64,000 bases of DNA. It comes from Amphiura filiformis. Taxonomy: Eukaryota; Echinodermata; Ophiuroidea; Amphilepidida; Amphiuridae. Below, one piece after another: positions 1-9,583 of this stretch; the stretch's first letter is position 1, and each line of letters starts with the position of its first letter. The notes under the pieces were generated by a model. The model was not told the DNA's origin and did not search any database. It worked only from the letters and a program-made list of their open reading frames with translations. The position numbers and the translations under genes are program-made. The stretch is taken from NCBI RefSeq assembly GCF_039555335.1, contig NC_092628.1, positions 94,747,782-94,811,781 on the forward strand, written 5' to 3'.

Positions 1-965
1 GGTCCAAATATAGCAATAATAGGGTGTTACAAGTGTTGAAAACATTTCATCATAATCTCAAAACTCTGATTGCAAACAATCAATCAGGTCGTTCTCGGTT
101 GTTTCGAGGTCGGCTTCTGACACTTTGCTCACCACCAGTCATGTCTGACTTTTTAATTGATAAACAATCTTCCAATATGTCAAGGGCTCAGTGCAAAATG
201 ATCCCTTGTTTGGCCAAAGTTAGAATTTGGTACCAAAATTATCAGAAAAAATGGCCTTCTAGTTATAACGAAGATCTATGTCCATTTCCAATCCCAATAA
301 AGCCACAGACCAGTGTAACATAGCCTTATCTCCAACAGCCCTAAGCCTCTAGTGAACACATTCTCATGAAGGATTAAGTGAAGATTTGTGTCCATTTCTA
401 ATCCCAATAAAGCCACAGACCAGTGTAACATAGCCTTATCTCCAACAGCCCGAAGCTGCTAGTGAATACAGACTTAAGAAGGACTAAGTGACAACTCGTG
501 TCCATTTCTAATCCCAAAAAAGTCACACATCAGTGTAACATAGCCTTATCTCCAACAGGCATAAGTTGCCAGTGCACTACAGACTCAAATGGGATAAGGC
601 CAAAATGAAGATGATACATTGTTGCACTGAGCCCTCAATGTGCAATACTGTAGGACTTCTTCTCCTTCTTCCTATATATGTGCATACCTTAATTTGAGTG
701 TTGTCGCACAGGCTTAACGTGCACAGTTTTACCTATGCACGATCCTGGAACCTAGGATTGATTGCAGATATCAGAACCGGGGATGGTCCCCCTTCTCTTT
801 TCGAATAGCTGTGACACTTAACGTGCACAGAGGCTGTAAGGCAATGTTTTATTTTTTGATCACCATGATCAAATAATCATCAGTAGTAAGTAGATTCACA
901 ATATAGAGCTTTTCCCAACTTCATTCTCAAGTTTACTGTCTCACTTGTCTCCTCCCACTCTGCAG
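1..965. other. Non-coding left edge; probable intron of the SET-domain gene
   Basis: I see no convincing exon here. The stretch is AT-rich and holds a three-copy tandem repeat (separate entry). It ends in a pyrimidine tract and CAG acceptor at 963-965 that leads into the exon starting at 966. Earlier exons of that gene would lie to the left of the window or be too small for me to recognise. Confidence 0.4.
268..590. repeat. Tandem repeat, about 110 bp x 3
   Basis: A block containing TGTCCATTTC, AATCCCAATAAAGCCACAG and GTGTAACATAGCCTTATCTC recurs at about 279, 389 and 499, a spacing of 110 bases. The three copies differ by scattered substitutions, and the third is the most diverged. Confidence 0.85.
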
Positions 966-1186
966 ATTCATTACACAAGCTCTCATTGCCATGGAAACAA
1001 CTCCTCATCAAATGCATCAAGGAATGTCTAACTAACTACAAGGAAACACTGGCAGAAGATGAATTAAAGTTGAGGTCAGAAAGCTTAACAAAAAGACAGA
1101 CATTTGCCCTTCATGTGAGAATCGGACAGAAGAAAATTTTATGTAAATTTTGCGAACTTTTGGAAGACAAGTCAGGAAGGAGATGA
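966..1186 (+). CDS. Terminal exon of a SET-domain protein methyltransferase (SETD3/SETD4-like), partial
   Basis: The exon follows a CAG acceptor at 963-965 and reads 73 codons to a TGA at 1184-1186, entering with two bases of a split codon. The peptide includes LTNYKETLAEDELKL, then LTKRQTFALHVRIGQKKIL. The spacing (Y-x2-T/S-x2-ED, then R-x4-A-x2-LR-x-GEK-x-IL) is what I know from the Rubisco-LSMT-type substrate-binding domain that follows the SET domain in SETD3, SETD4 and relatives. Those enzymes methylate lysine or histidine of actin, histones and other proteins. The SET domain itself is not in the window. Which family member this is cannot be decided from one exon, and a chance resemblance is possible but unlikely given the acceptor and matching frame. 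Confidence 0.5.
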
Positions 1187-1827
1187 CAAATGCAGAATTA
1201 GACATGGAAGACTTCCACTTTTTTAAATTAATATTTTGAGAAAATGGCAATACCATTTGTTTGAAGGATCAAAGATCCTAAATGGTAAGGCTACAATTTG
1301 TGCCAAACATTTTTACATCATGAATGAAAACAAGATTATGTTACTGTTGGTGCATTAAAGGAGTATTTCGTGATCCTAGCATCCTCTTTATATGACATTT
1401 TTCAGTAGATATCCACGAAAAAAGCTTATTCCCAAAATTTTTGCTAAACAAATCAATCTGCAAGAAATTTTTTGTACATAAACATGTAGCCACAGGTTTC
1501 CAGTGGTATAAAATTTCATTTTTTTGGGAGAAAAGTGGGGGGGGGGGGATGATGCTGTAGATCACAAAATGCCCTTTTAATATGTTAAATTTCTCCAATA
1601 AAGATTTGTTATGCCCATATCACATTAGGCAATCACAAAGTGCGTAAGGTTTTGTTTGTGACATAATTTCCGTCACTTATCAGAAAAGCGATTGTCGATA
1701 TCTGATCTATAAGTCGCCAGCATGCAGAAGTGTCAAATTATGTTCTTTCTTTATTAAAGGAAGGTGAATTGATATATTTGGAAAATCAAATTCTTTAAAA
1801 CTTGGGTATAAGATCAAATGCATTTTA

Positions 1828-1933
1828 CATATTTCCAAAGATATTTCCAAAAACTGTCAAATTAGTCTTAAACATGGTATACCACAGTCAAGACTAATAT
1901 AACAGTTTTCGGATGATTTCTTCGGAAATATAC
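1828..1933. repeat. Imperfect inverted repeat (hairpin)
   Basis: The arm starting TATTTCCAAAGATATTTCC, with AACTGTCAAATTAGTC, is mirrored by GACTAATATAACAGTT and TTCTTCGGAAATA about 40 bases later. Arms are about 38 bases with several mismatches. It may be a decayed MITE. Confidence 0.5.
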
Positions 1934-2698
1934 TGATTTCGAATGCCTAATTTCAATATGTTTATGAGAAAAATATGAGCTTTAACCTAATACCAAAATC
2001 TACATTTTGATGGAGTAAATTGGAGGATGAGGCTGTCAATCAGGCCACACACATTTACCATACCCAATGTTTTCTGCTATAAACTTGAATTTCTTATGTC
2101 AAATAGGCCTATTGATGGTATATACATCAAATTAAAGCTGAATAAAATAAAAGATCTTTAATGTTGCCACAAAGTTGTTTTGAGAACTGATTTACTATTC
2201 AAATCATTTTGTTTTTTATTAAATACCCAATATGTTTCCTGCTATGACTGGTATGGGGTTTCTTGTACTGTACTACATTTTTACGGTGTTAGGTCAAAAA
2301 TACCTAGGTATTAACTTGAAGAACTGTTACAAATGCATTATGTTAACAATGACTGTCTCCATGCATGGTCTGTTGTTTAACCTAATGGTGCACGGATGAT
2401 TGATGGCTTTCCAAGTTATTGCCTGGTAAAAATAATATTATAGTCTTTACTTGCTATCACAAAGTTTTGTGTGCATCATGATTATCATGTAAAATACACA
2501 TTGTAACTTTAGGATCACATGGTGCTACTGGGCCGGCTGGGTTGGTGCCATGAGGTTTTGATGTTTAATAGCTTTCAATGATGTGACGATTCAATTAATA
2601 AGCCAATCAGAAGTTCAGAACCCCCCTTCAGTGCTAATGTGTTACATTAGCAAAAAGTGCAAAAATTCTCTGATAACTGGAGTAGGAATGATCACCAC

Positions 2699-2857
2699 TG
2701 GAAAAGAATAATAACTGCACACTATCTGTTTTGAGGTCATTGTGTGGGCCGATGCAGGTAATTTAAAAAAGGAAAAATACTGAGGCAAACACAAACTCCG
2801 ATAATTTTACGCAATGACCCCAAAACAGATGCTGCAAAGTTGTTATTGTCATTCATC
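2699..2857. repeat. Fold-back repeat, MITE-like
   Basis: ATCTGTTTTGAGGTCATTG at about 2724 is mirrored by CAATGACCCCAAAACAGAT at about 2813. The pairing extends outward through AATAATAACTGCA/TGCAAAGTTGTTATT, giving imperfect arms of about 45 bases around a loop of about 70 bases. Confidence 0.55.
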
Positions 2858-3563
2858 ACCACCATGTTACAAATTTGTTTCATGAAAATAACATCATTTG
2901 TTTAAAACTATTGAAAATGTTCACTGTTTTAATGTGCATTTGTTAAGTTATGCACAGGTACATGGGCTTACTCACTGTAATTACACATGCTAAAATTTGT
3001 AGGGCTTTTATGAAACTTCATGCATATTTTCACTACAAAGGTAAAAATGTTCATATGATGGTCAGCTTTTCCTCCCAAAGGTGGGTGACCAAGCCCTTAA
3101 ATGTTTTTTTCATTTTATATTTTAATCTCTTGGTTTTGTTTTTCATTTATGATTATATTATATTATTTAGTTGTTTGTGAAACATGGCTCCACAGTTGAC
3201 CAGCTCGATGGCTGAACTCCCCCCACTCAACACTAAAGTGGGAAACTGAGTGTTCCTAAATTTTCAAATACTCCCTCTGTATGGATTGTCAATAAAATTT
3301 GCCCCCTTTTTCATGTAAATCAAGGTACATGTACTTGAGTACTATAATAAACACCCATTTTTAATGAAACCTATAACACCCTAAAAAGGGCCTTTTAGAA
3401 ATAAATCCTATTTTGACAATTCTTTTGTGGCCTGTGGTTTTGGTCGAAAATAAAACTCTTTCTGTGATATATGGAATGATCATGGTTCCTCACTTTATTG
3501 TTGGGGACGGGGCTGATTTGGATCTGTTGCATGTAAAAATAAAATTTAAATGAAAAAAACAAC

Positions 3564-4180
3564 ATCTATACTACTAAAATAATAGCCGGTCTCTGTCTAT
3601 CTGTCTGTCTGTCTGTCTGTCTGTCCGGCTATGCGTTTACCGTTGCTTTGACGATCGAGGCGAAATTTCGGATATGGATAGGTGATGGGAAAAGCATGTT
3701 GACCGGTGGTTTTCAAGGGACCCCTCGAGGTCAAAGGCCATCTAGGGGGGAAAATACCCCAACTGGATAGCAAAAACAGCAGCAAGTGGATACAAAGATG
3801 TGTAATGGGCAACTCTGGACAAGTTTCATTCAGCTTTTGGCTGTTTGCCCAAATTGAAATGCACTGTAATGTCTACCCAGAATGCATTGCTGCAAAGCTA
3901 CAGTATTGGGCTTGCAGCAGTATTGGGCTTGCAGTATATAACTTGCAGTATATTGCACAACCAAGTTGCAATGGGCTTGCAGTATATAAATAGCTCTGAC
4001 TGCAGTATTGGGCTTGCAGTATATTGCACAACCAAGTTGCAACAAGTTTTTAAAGTACGGTTACCGCACCATAGCTGAACCATGGGCCTTTCAAGTATGG
4101 TTACCGCACCATAGCTGAACCATGGGGCTTTGGCAGTATAGGTACATGAAAGTAAACTAGAGCGGTTACCACACCATAGT
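3564..4180 (+). mobile_element. HINE-like copy 1 (head, lacking the standard tail)
   Basis: Begins TCTATACTACTAAAATAATAGC and the GTCT microsatellite. Its interior differs from the other copies: it carries several short repeats of CAGTATTGGGCTTG, GTATATTGCACAACC and TTACCGCACCATAGCTGAAC between about 3895 and 4135. Copy 2 starts directly at about 4181 with TATAGCGGTCTC. Confidence 0.6.
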
Positions 4181-4870
4181 ATAGCGGTCTCTATCTGTCT
4201 ATCTATCTGTCTGTCCGGCTATGCGTTTCGCCAAGCCTTGACGCATCGCGCTGAAATTTCGGATATAGATAGGTATTGGGAAAAGCATGTTGGCCATGTG
4301 GTTTTGAAGGTCATCGGAGGTCAAGGTCAAAGGTCAAAATTTCACTTTGTCCGATCGGGCTCAAACTTGGTGGGTGGAATCCTTGATACAAGAAGAATAT
4401 ATGACCGAAATAAAATCGAGGTCAACCGAGGTCAAAGGTCATTACGGAGGGGTCAAATTTCAAACTTTGTCCGATCGGGCTCAAACTTGGTGGGTCGCAA
4501 CCTTCGTATGAGGGGAGCATAAAAAACATTATATGGAGGTCATCCGAGGTCAAAGGTCAAAGGTCATGGATTTCAAACTTTGTCCTATTGGGTTCAAACT
4601 TGGTGGGTGCAATCCTTGATACGAGGGGAATATATGCGCAAACAAAATTGAGGTCAACCGAGGTCAAAGGTCATGTAGGGGCTACATTTAACTTTGCCCT
4701 ATTGGGCTTACACTTGATCTATGGTGGAATCCTTCGTATGACTGAGGGGAGCATGAAAAAAAATTGCACCAAGGTCATCCAAGTTCAAAGGTCATCTGGG
4801 GTCAAACATTATCGCTATCATGCCAGTGCTCTCACAGCATCTGGGCTCTCATAGCCGCAGGTGCACTAGT
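4181..4870 (+). mobile_element. HINE-like copy 2
   Basis: Head at 4181-4225, about five core repeats, and a tail ending GTGCACTAGT at 4861-4870. It includes the triple half-site run at 4547-4566. Confidence 0.65.
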
Positions 4871-5398
4871 ACTAATAAAATAATAAGCGGGCTGTATCTG
4901 TCTGTCTATCTGTCTATCTATCTGTCTGTCCGGCTATGCGTTTCGCCGTGCTTAGACGCATCGCGCTGAAATTTCGCATATAGATACGTATCGGGAAAAG
5001 CATGTTGGCCATGTGGTTTTGAAGGTCATCGGAGGTCAAGGTCAAAGGTCAAATGGGGGAAAATACCCCACGTGGATACAAAGCAGCAAGTGGATAACAA
5101 GAATCCAGTAGACAATCTACAACAAGTTTCAAGCTGCCCAAGCGGGTTTCATTCAGCTTTTGGCTATCTGCCCAATTTGAAATGCACTGTAATGTCTACC
5201 CAGAATGCATTGCAGCAAATGATTTGTACATTTCAAACTTTGTCCGATCGGGCCCAAATTTGCTGCCAATGAATTCTATAAGCGCCCATACCCCAATAAG
5301 TGCCCACACCCCAATAAGTGCCCATACCCCAATAAGCGCCCATACCCCAATAAGTGCTCTCACAGCATCAGGGCTCTCAGAGCTGCAGGTGCACTAGT
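4871..5398 (+). mobile_element. HINE-like copy 3 with a short internal tandem repeat
   Basis: Head at 4871, followed by GTCT/ATCT repeats. The interior shares the GTCTACCCAGAATGCATTGC block with copy 1. It carries four 18-bp units before the standard tail ending at 5398. Confidence 0.65.
5279..5355 (+). repeat. 18-bp tandem repeat x 4
   Basis: Four consecutive near-identical units of AATAAGYGCCCAYACCCC inside HINE-like copy 3. Confidence 0.8.
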
Positions 5399-6771
5399 AT
5401 CTACTATACTAAAATAACCAGCGAAGTCTGTCTGTCTGTCTGTCCGGCTATGCGTTTAGCGGCAACCGCTTGACGATCGATCCGATATTTCGGATATGGA
5501 TATGTATCGGGAAAAGCATGTTGACCGGGTGGTTTTGAAGGTCACCGGAGGTCAAGGTCAAAGGTCAAAATTGCAAACTTTGTCCGATCGGGCCCAAACT
5601 TGGTGGGTGGAATCCTTGATACGAGGGGAATGTATGCGCGAAATAAAATCCGAGGTCAACCGAGGTCAAAGGTCATTACGGAGGGTTCAAATTTCAAACT
5701 TCGTCCGATCGGGCTCAAACTTGGTGGGTGGAATCCTTGATACCAGGGGAATATATGCGCGAAATAAAATGCGAGATCAACCGAGGTCAAAGGTCATTAC
5801 GGAGGGTTCAAATTTCAAACTTTGTCCAATCAGGCTCAAACTTGGTGGGTGGAATCCTTGATACCAGGGGAGTATATGCGCGAAATAAAATCAGAGGTCA
5901 ACCGAGGTCAAAGGTCATCACGGAGGGTTCAAATTTCAAACTTTGTCCGGTCGGGCTCAAACTTGGTAGGTGGAATCCTTGATACCAGGGGAATATATGC
6001 GCTGTGAAATAAAATGCGAGGTCAGCCGAGGTCAAAGGTCATTACGGAGGGTTCAAATTTCAAACTTTGTCCGATTGGGCTCAAACTTGGTGGGTGGAAT
6101 CCTTGATACCAGGGAATATATCTTGCGAAATAAAATCGAGATCAACCGAGGTCAAAGGTCATTACGGAGGGTTCAAATTTCAAACTTTGTCCAATCGGGC
6201 TCAAACTTGGTGGGTGGAATCCTTGATACCAGGGGAGTATATGCGCGAAATAAAATCAGAGGTCAACCGAGGTCAAAGGTCATCACGGAGGGTTCAAATT
6301 TCAAACTTTGTCCCGTCGGGCTCAAACTTGGTCGGTGGAATCCTTGATGCCAGGGGAATGTATGCGCGGAATGGAGTGCGAGGTCAACCGAGGTCAAAGG
6401 TCATTACGGAGGGTTCAAATTTCAAACTTTGTCCGATCGGGCTCAAACTTGGTGGGTGGAATCCTTGATATGAGGGGAACACGTAAAAATATAATCGAGG
6501 TCATCCGAGGTCAAATGTCATCCAGGGGCTGCATTTTAAACTTCGCATGATTTCGGGTAAAACTTGGTGAAAGTAATTCTCCATATCACGGGAGCATGAA
6601 CAAAATCAAACCGAGGTCACTTTCGAGGGCAAAGGTCATATAAGGTCAGTATGCCCAACTGGGCTTAAAAGTAGTAGAAAGAATCCTCGAGATGAGGAGA
6701 ACGTGTCAAAAAGTCATCAGGGGTCAAATAGCATTGCCATCAGTTACTCTCACAGCAACGGGTGAACTAGT
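5399..6771 (+). mobile_element. HINE-like copy 4, longest core array
   Basis: Head at 5399-5450, then about nine tandem core units of about 122 bp from 5530 to 6530. The units are much more alike than those of neighbouring copies, which suggests recent local amplification. The tail is a diverged GGTGAACTAGT at 6761-6771. Confidence 0.7.
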
Positions 6772-7480
6772 CTATCTATACTAATAAAATAATAAGCGGT
6801 CTCTATCTGTCTATCTGTCTATCTATCTATCTGTCTGTCTGTCTGTCCGGCTATGCGTTCGCCGCACTTCGCCGCATCGTGCTGAAATTTGGGATATAGA
6901 TAGGTATTGGGAAAAGCATGTTGGCCATGTGGTTTTGAAGGTCATCGAAGGTCAAGGTCAAAGGTCAAAATTTCAAACTTTGTCCGATCGGGCCCAAACT
7001 TGGTGGGTGGAATCCATGATAGGAGGGGAATATAATGCGTGAAATAAAATCGAGGTCAACCGAGGTCACAGGTCATTACGGAGGGGTCAAATTTCAAACT
7101 TTGCCCGATTGGGCTCAAACTTGGTGGGTCGAAACCTTCGTATGAGGGGAGCATGAAAAACATTATATGGAGGTCATCCGAGGTCAAAGGTCAAAGGTCA
7201 TGGATTTCAAACTTTGTCCTCTCAGGCTCAAACTTGGTGGGTGGAATCCTTGATACGAGGGGATATATATGCATAAAACAAAATTGAGGTCAACCGAGGT
7301 CAAAGGTCATGTAGGGCTAAATTTGCCCTATTGGGCTTAAACTTGATAGGTGGAATCCTTCATATGAGGGGAGCATGAAAAAATTACACTGAGGTCAAAG
7401 GTCATCTGGGGTCAAACAGTATCGCTATCATGCCAGTGCTCTCACAGCATCAGGGCTCTCACAGCTACAGGTGCACTAGT
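6772..7480 (+). mobile_element. HINE-like copy 5
   Basis: Head CTATACTAATAAAATAATAAGC at 6775, a long (GTCT/ATCT)n run, about five cores, and a tail GTGCACTAGT ending at 7480. Confidence 0.7.
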
Positions 7481-8013
7481 CTACTATACTAAAATAATAA
7501 GCGGTCTCTGTCTGTCTATCTGTCTGTCCGGCTATGCGTTCCGCCGTGCTGCGACGCATCGATCCAATATTTGGGACATGGGTAGGTGCCGGGAAAAGCA
7601 TGTTGACCGTGTGGTTTTGAAGGTCATCGGAGGTCAAGGTCAAAGGTCAAATTTTCAAACTTTGTCCGATCGGGCCCAAATTTGGTGGGTGGGACCCTTG
7701 ATATGAGGGGAATATAGGGGCGAAATAAAATCGAGGTCAACCGAGGTCAAAGGTCATTACGGAGGGGTCAAATTTCAAACTTTGTCCGATCGGGCTCAAA
7801 CTTGGTAGGTGGAATCCTTTGTATGAGGGGAGCATGAAAAACATTATATGGAGGTCATCCGAGGTCAAAGGTCATGGATTTCAAACTTTGTCCTATCGGG
7901 CTCAAACTTGGTGGGTGGCATCCTCGTACGAGGGAATATATATGCGCAAACAAAATTGAGGTCAGCCAGTGCTCTCACAGCATCAGGGCTCTCACAGCTG
8001 CAGGTGCACTAGT
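7481..8013 (+). mobile_element. HINE-like copy 6
   Basis: Head CTACTATACTAAAATAATAAGC at 7481. The core array is short, with the last core cut short by a junction to the tail near 7965. The tail ends CACTAGT at 8013. Confidence 0.7.
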
Positions 8014-9061
8014 ACTAATAAAATCGTAAGCTCTGTCTGTCCGTCTGTCCGGCTATGCGTTTCGCCGCGCTTCGACGCATCGCTCCGATATTTCGGATAT
8101 AGATAGGTATCGGGCATTCCACGTTTATGGGGTGGTTTGAAAGGTCATCGGAGGTCAAGGTCAAAGGTCAAAATTTCAACTTTGTCCGATCGGGCCCAAA
8201 CTTGGTGCGTGGAATCCTTGATATGAGGCGAGTATATGCCCGAAATAAAATTGAGGTCAACAGAGGTCAAAGGTCATTACGGAGGGGTCAAATTTCAAAC
8301 TTTGTCCGATCAGGCTCAAATTTGGTGGGTGGAATCCTTGATACGATCGGGGAACTATATGCCCGAATATAAAATTGAGGTCAACCGAGGTCAAAGGTCA
8401 TAACGGAGGGGTCAAATTTCAAACTTTGTCCGATCGGGCTCAAACTTGGTGGGTGGAATCCTTTATACCATGGGAATATATGCCCGAAATAAAATTGAGG
8501 TCAACCGAGGTCAAAGGTCATTACAGAGGGGTCAAATTTCAAACTTTGTCCGATCGGGCCCAAACTTGGTGGGTGGAATCCTTGATAGGAGGGGAATATA
8601 ATGCGCGAAATAAAATCGAGGTCAACCGAGGTCAAAGGTCATCACGGAGGGGTCACATTTCAAACTTTGTCCGATCGGGCTCAAACTTGGTGGGTCGAAA
8701 CCTTCGTATGAAGGGAGCATGAAAAACATTATATGGAGGTTATCCGAGGTCAAAGGTCAAAGGTCATGGATTTCAAACTTTGTCCTATTGGGCTCAAACT
8801 TGGTGGGTGGAATCCTTGATACGAGGGGAATATATGCGCAAAACAAAATTGAGGTCAACCGAGGTCAAAGGTCATGTAGGGGCGAAATTTAAACTTTGCC
8901 CTATTGGGCTTAAACTTGATAGGTGGAATCCTTCGTATGAGGGGAGCATGAAAAAAATTACGAGGTCATCCGAGGTCAAAGGTCATCTGGGGTCAAACAG
9001 TATCGCTATCATGCCAGTGCTCTCACAGCATCAGGGCTCTCACAGCTGCAGGTGCACTAGT
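8014..9061 (+). mobile_element. HINE-like copy 7
   Basis: Head ACTAATAAAATCGTAAGC at 8014, about seven cores, and a tail GGTGCACTAGT ending at 9061, where unique sequence resumes. Confidence 0.7.
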
Positions 9062-9187
9062 TATTACAAATATTTTAGAGAAGATATGTATTTCCGTGAC
9101 TGAGACAACGTATGTCTACATCCTGAGAACATTTTTGCATGTATTGTAAATGTTGATCTTGTGGTATTTCTGTTGATAAGCATTAGA

Positions 9188-9345
9188 CTATTTCAGTTGA
9201 CATCTATACACCCTCTGTGGAAAACATGACCTAAATCTGCCACACATATGGGTTACCTGAATGGGTGACTCCATTTGAAATACACCTCCTGTGTGGGAGA
9301 AGGTCATGTCTTCTATAGGGGGTGTATGGATTTCAAGTAGAATAG
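9188..9345. repeat. MITE copy A1 (CCAGTTGAAATCCATACACC family)
   Basis: Starts CTATTTCAGTTGACATCTATA and ends GGTGTATGGATTTCAAGTAG plus AATAG, which are inverted repeats of each other. The interior contains a second inverted pair around TGGGTGACTCCATTTGAAAT. Related copies lie at about 21590-21728, 25624-25796 and 39190-39332. Confidence 0.7.
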
Positions 9346-9583
9346 CCCATTGTTAATGTTAACTTGGCATATCTGTTCATTACCATTGTGTGTGGGCTAG
9401 CGTGTCACCAGATCCCACTCAGGCGGAACCATTTTTTGTATTGTTCATTTTGTTCAGGTAATGCAACAAGCTAAGGTATTTGTCTGTACCATGCATTAAG
9501 CAGGCGATAAACTTTCAACCAGTGCATGTCATGGTTTGGTTGGATCTTAAACATTGTGACTTAACTCTTAACTCTCAATAATC
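9346..9583. other. Upstream region of the TRIM-like gene
   Basis: No clear TATA box or other motif that I would defend. The 5' UTR of the intronless gene presumably lies here. Confidence 0.3.

Larger units (their letters stand above)
1187..3563. other. Intergenic, no gene recognised
   Basis: AT-rich sequence with a G9 tract near 1540 and short open frames without family resemblance. It contains two weak inverted repeats (separate entries). I found no exon with a homologue I recognise. Confidence 0.5.
3564..9061 (+). mobile_element. Head-to-tail array of helentron-associated (HINE/pearl-like) non-autonomous elements
   Basis: Seven heads of the form TACTAAAATAATAAGCGGTC, (GTCT/ATCT)n, GTCCGGCTATGCG lie near 3623, 4214, 4928, 5442, 6847, 7528 and 8048. 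Six tails read GCTCTCACAGC...GCAGGTGCACTAGT or close variants and end near 4870, 5398, 6771, 7480, 8013 and 9061, with the next head beginning at once. Between head and tail lie variable numbers of core repeats of about 115-125 bp. A conserved head with a tetranucleotide microsatellite, central tandem repeats, a conserved tail ending in CTAGT and tandem insertion is the known plan of HINEs, DINE-1 and bivalve pearl elements. No Rep/helicase gene is present. Long open frames across the cores are repetitive and not genes. Confidence 0.8.

Noticed and set aside
4238-9103. Many overlapping open frames of 60-133 codons with repeated peptides such as SNFVRSGSNLVGGILDTRG
   Set aside because: They are translations of the HINE core repeats, start and stop at repeat borders, have no acceptor or donor context, and resemble no protein family.
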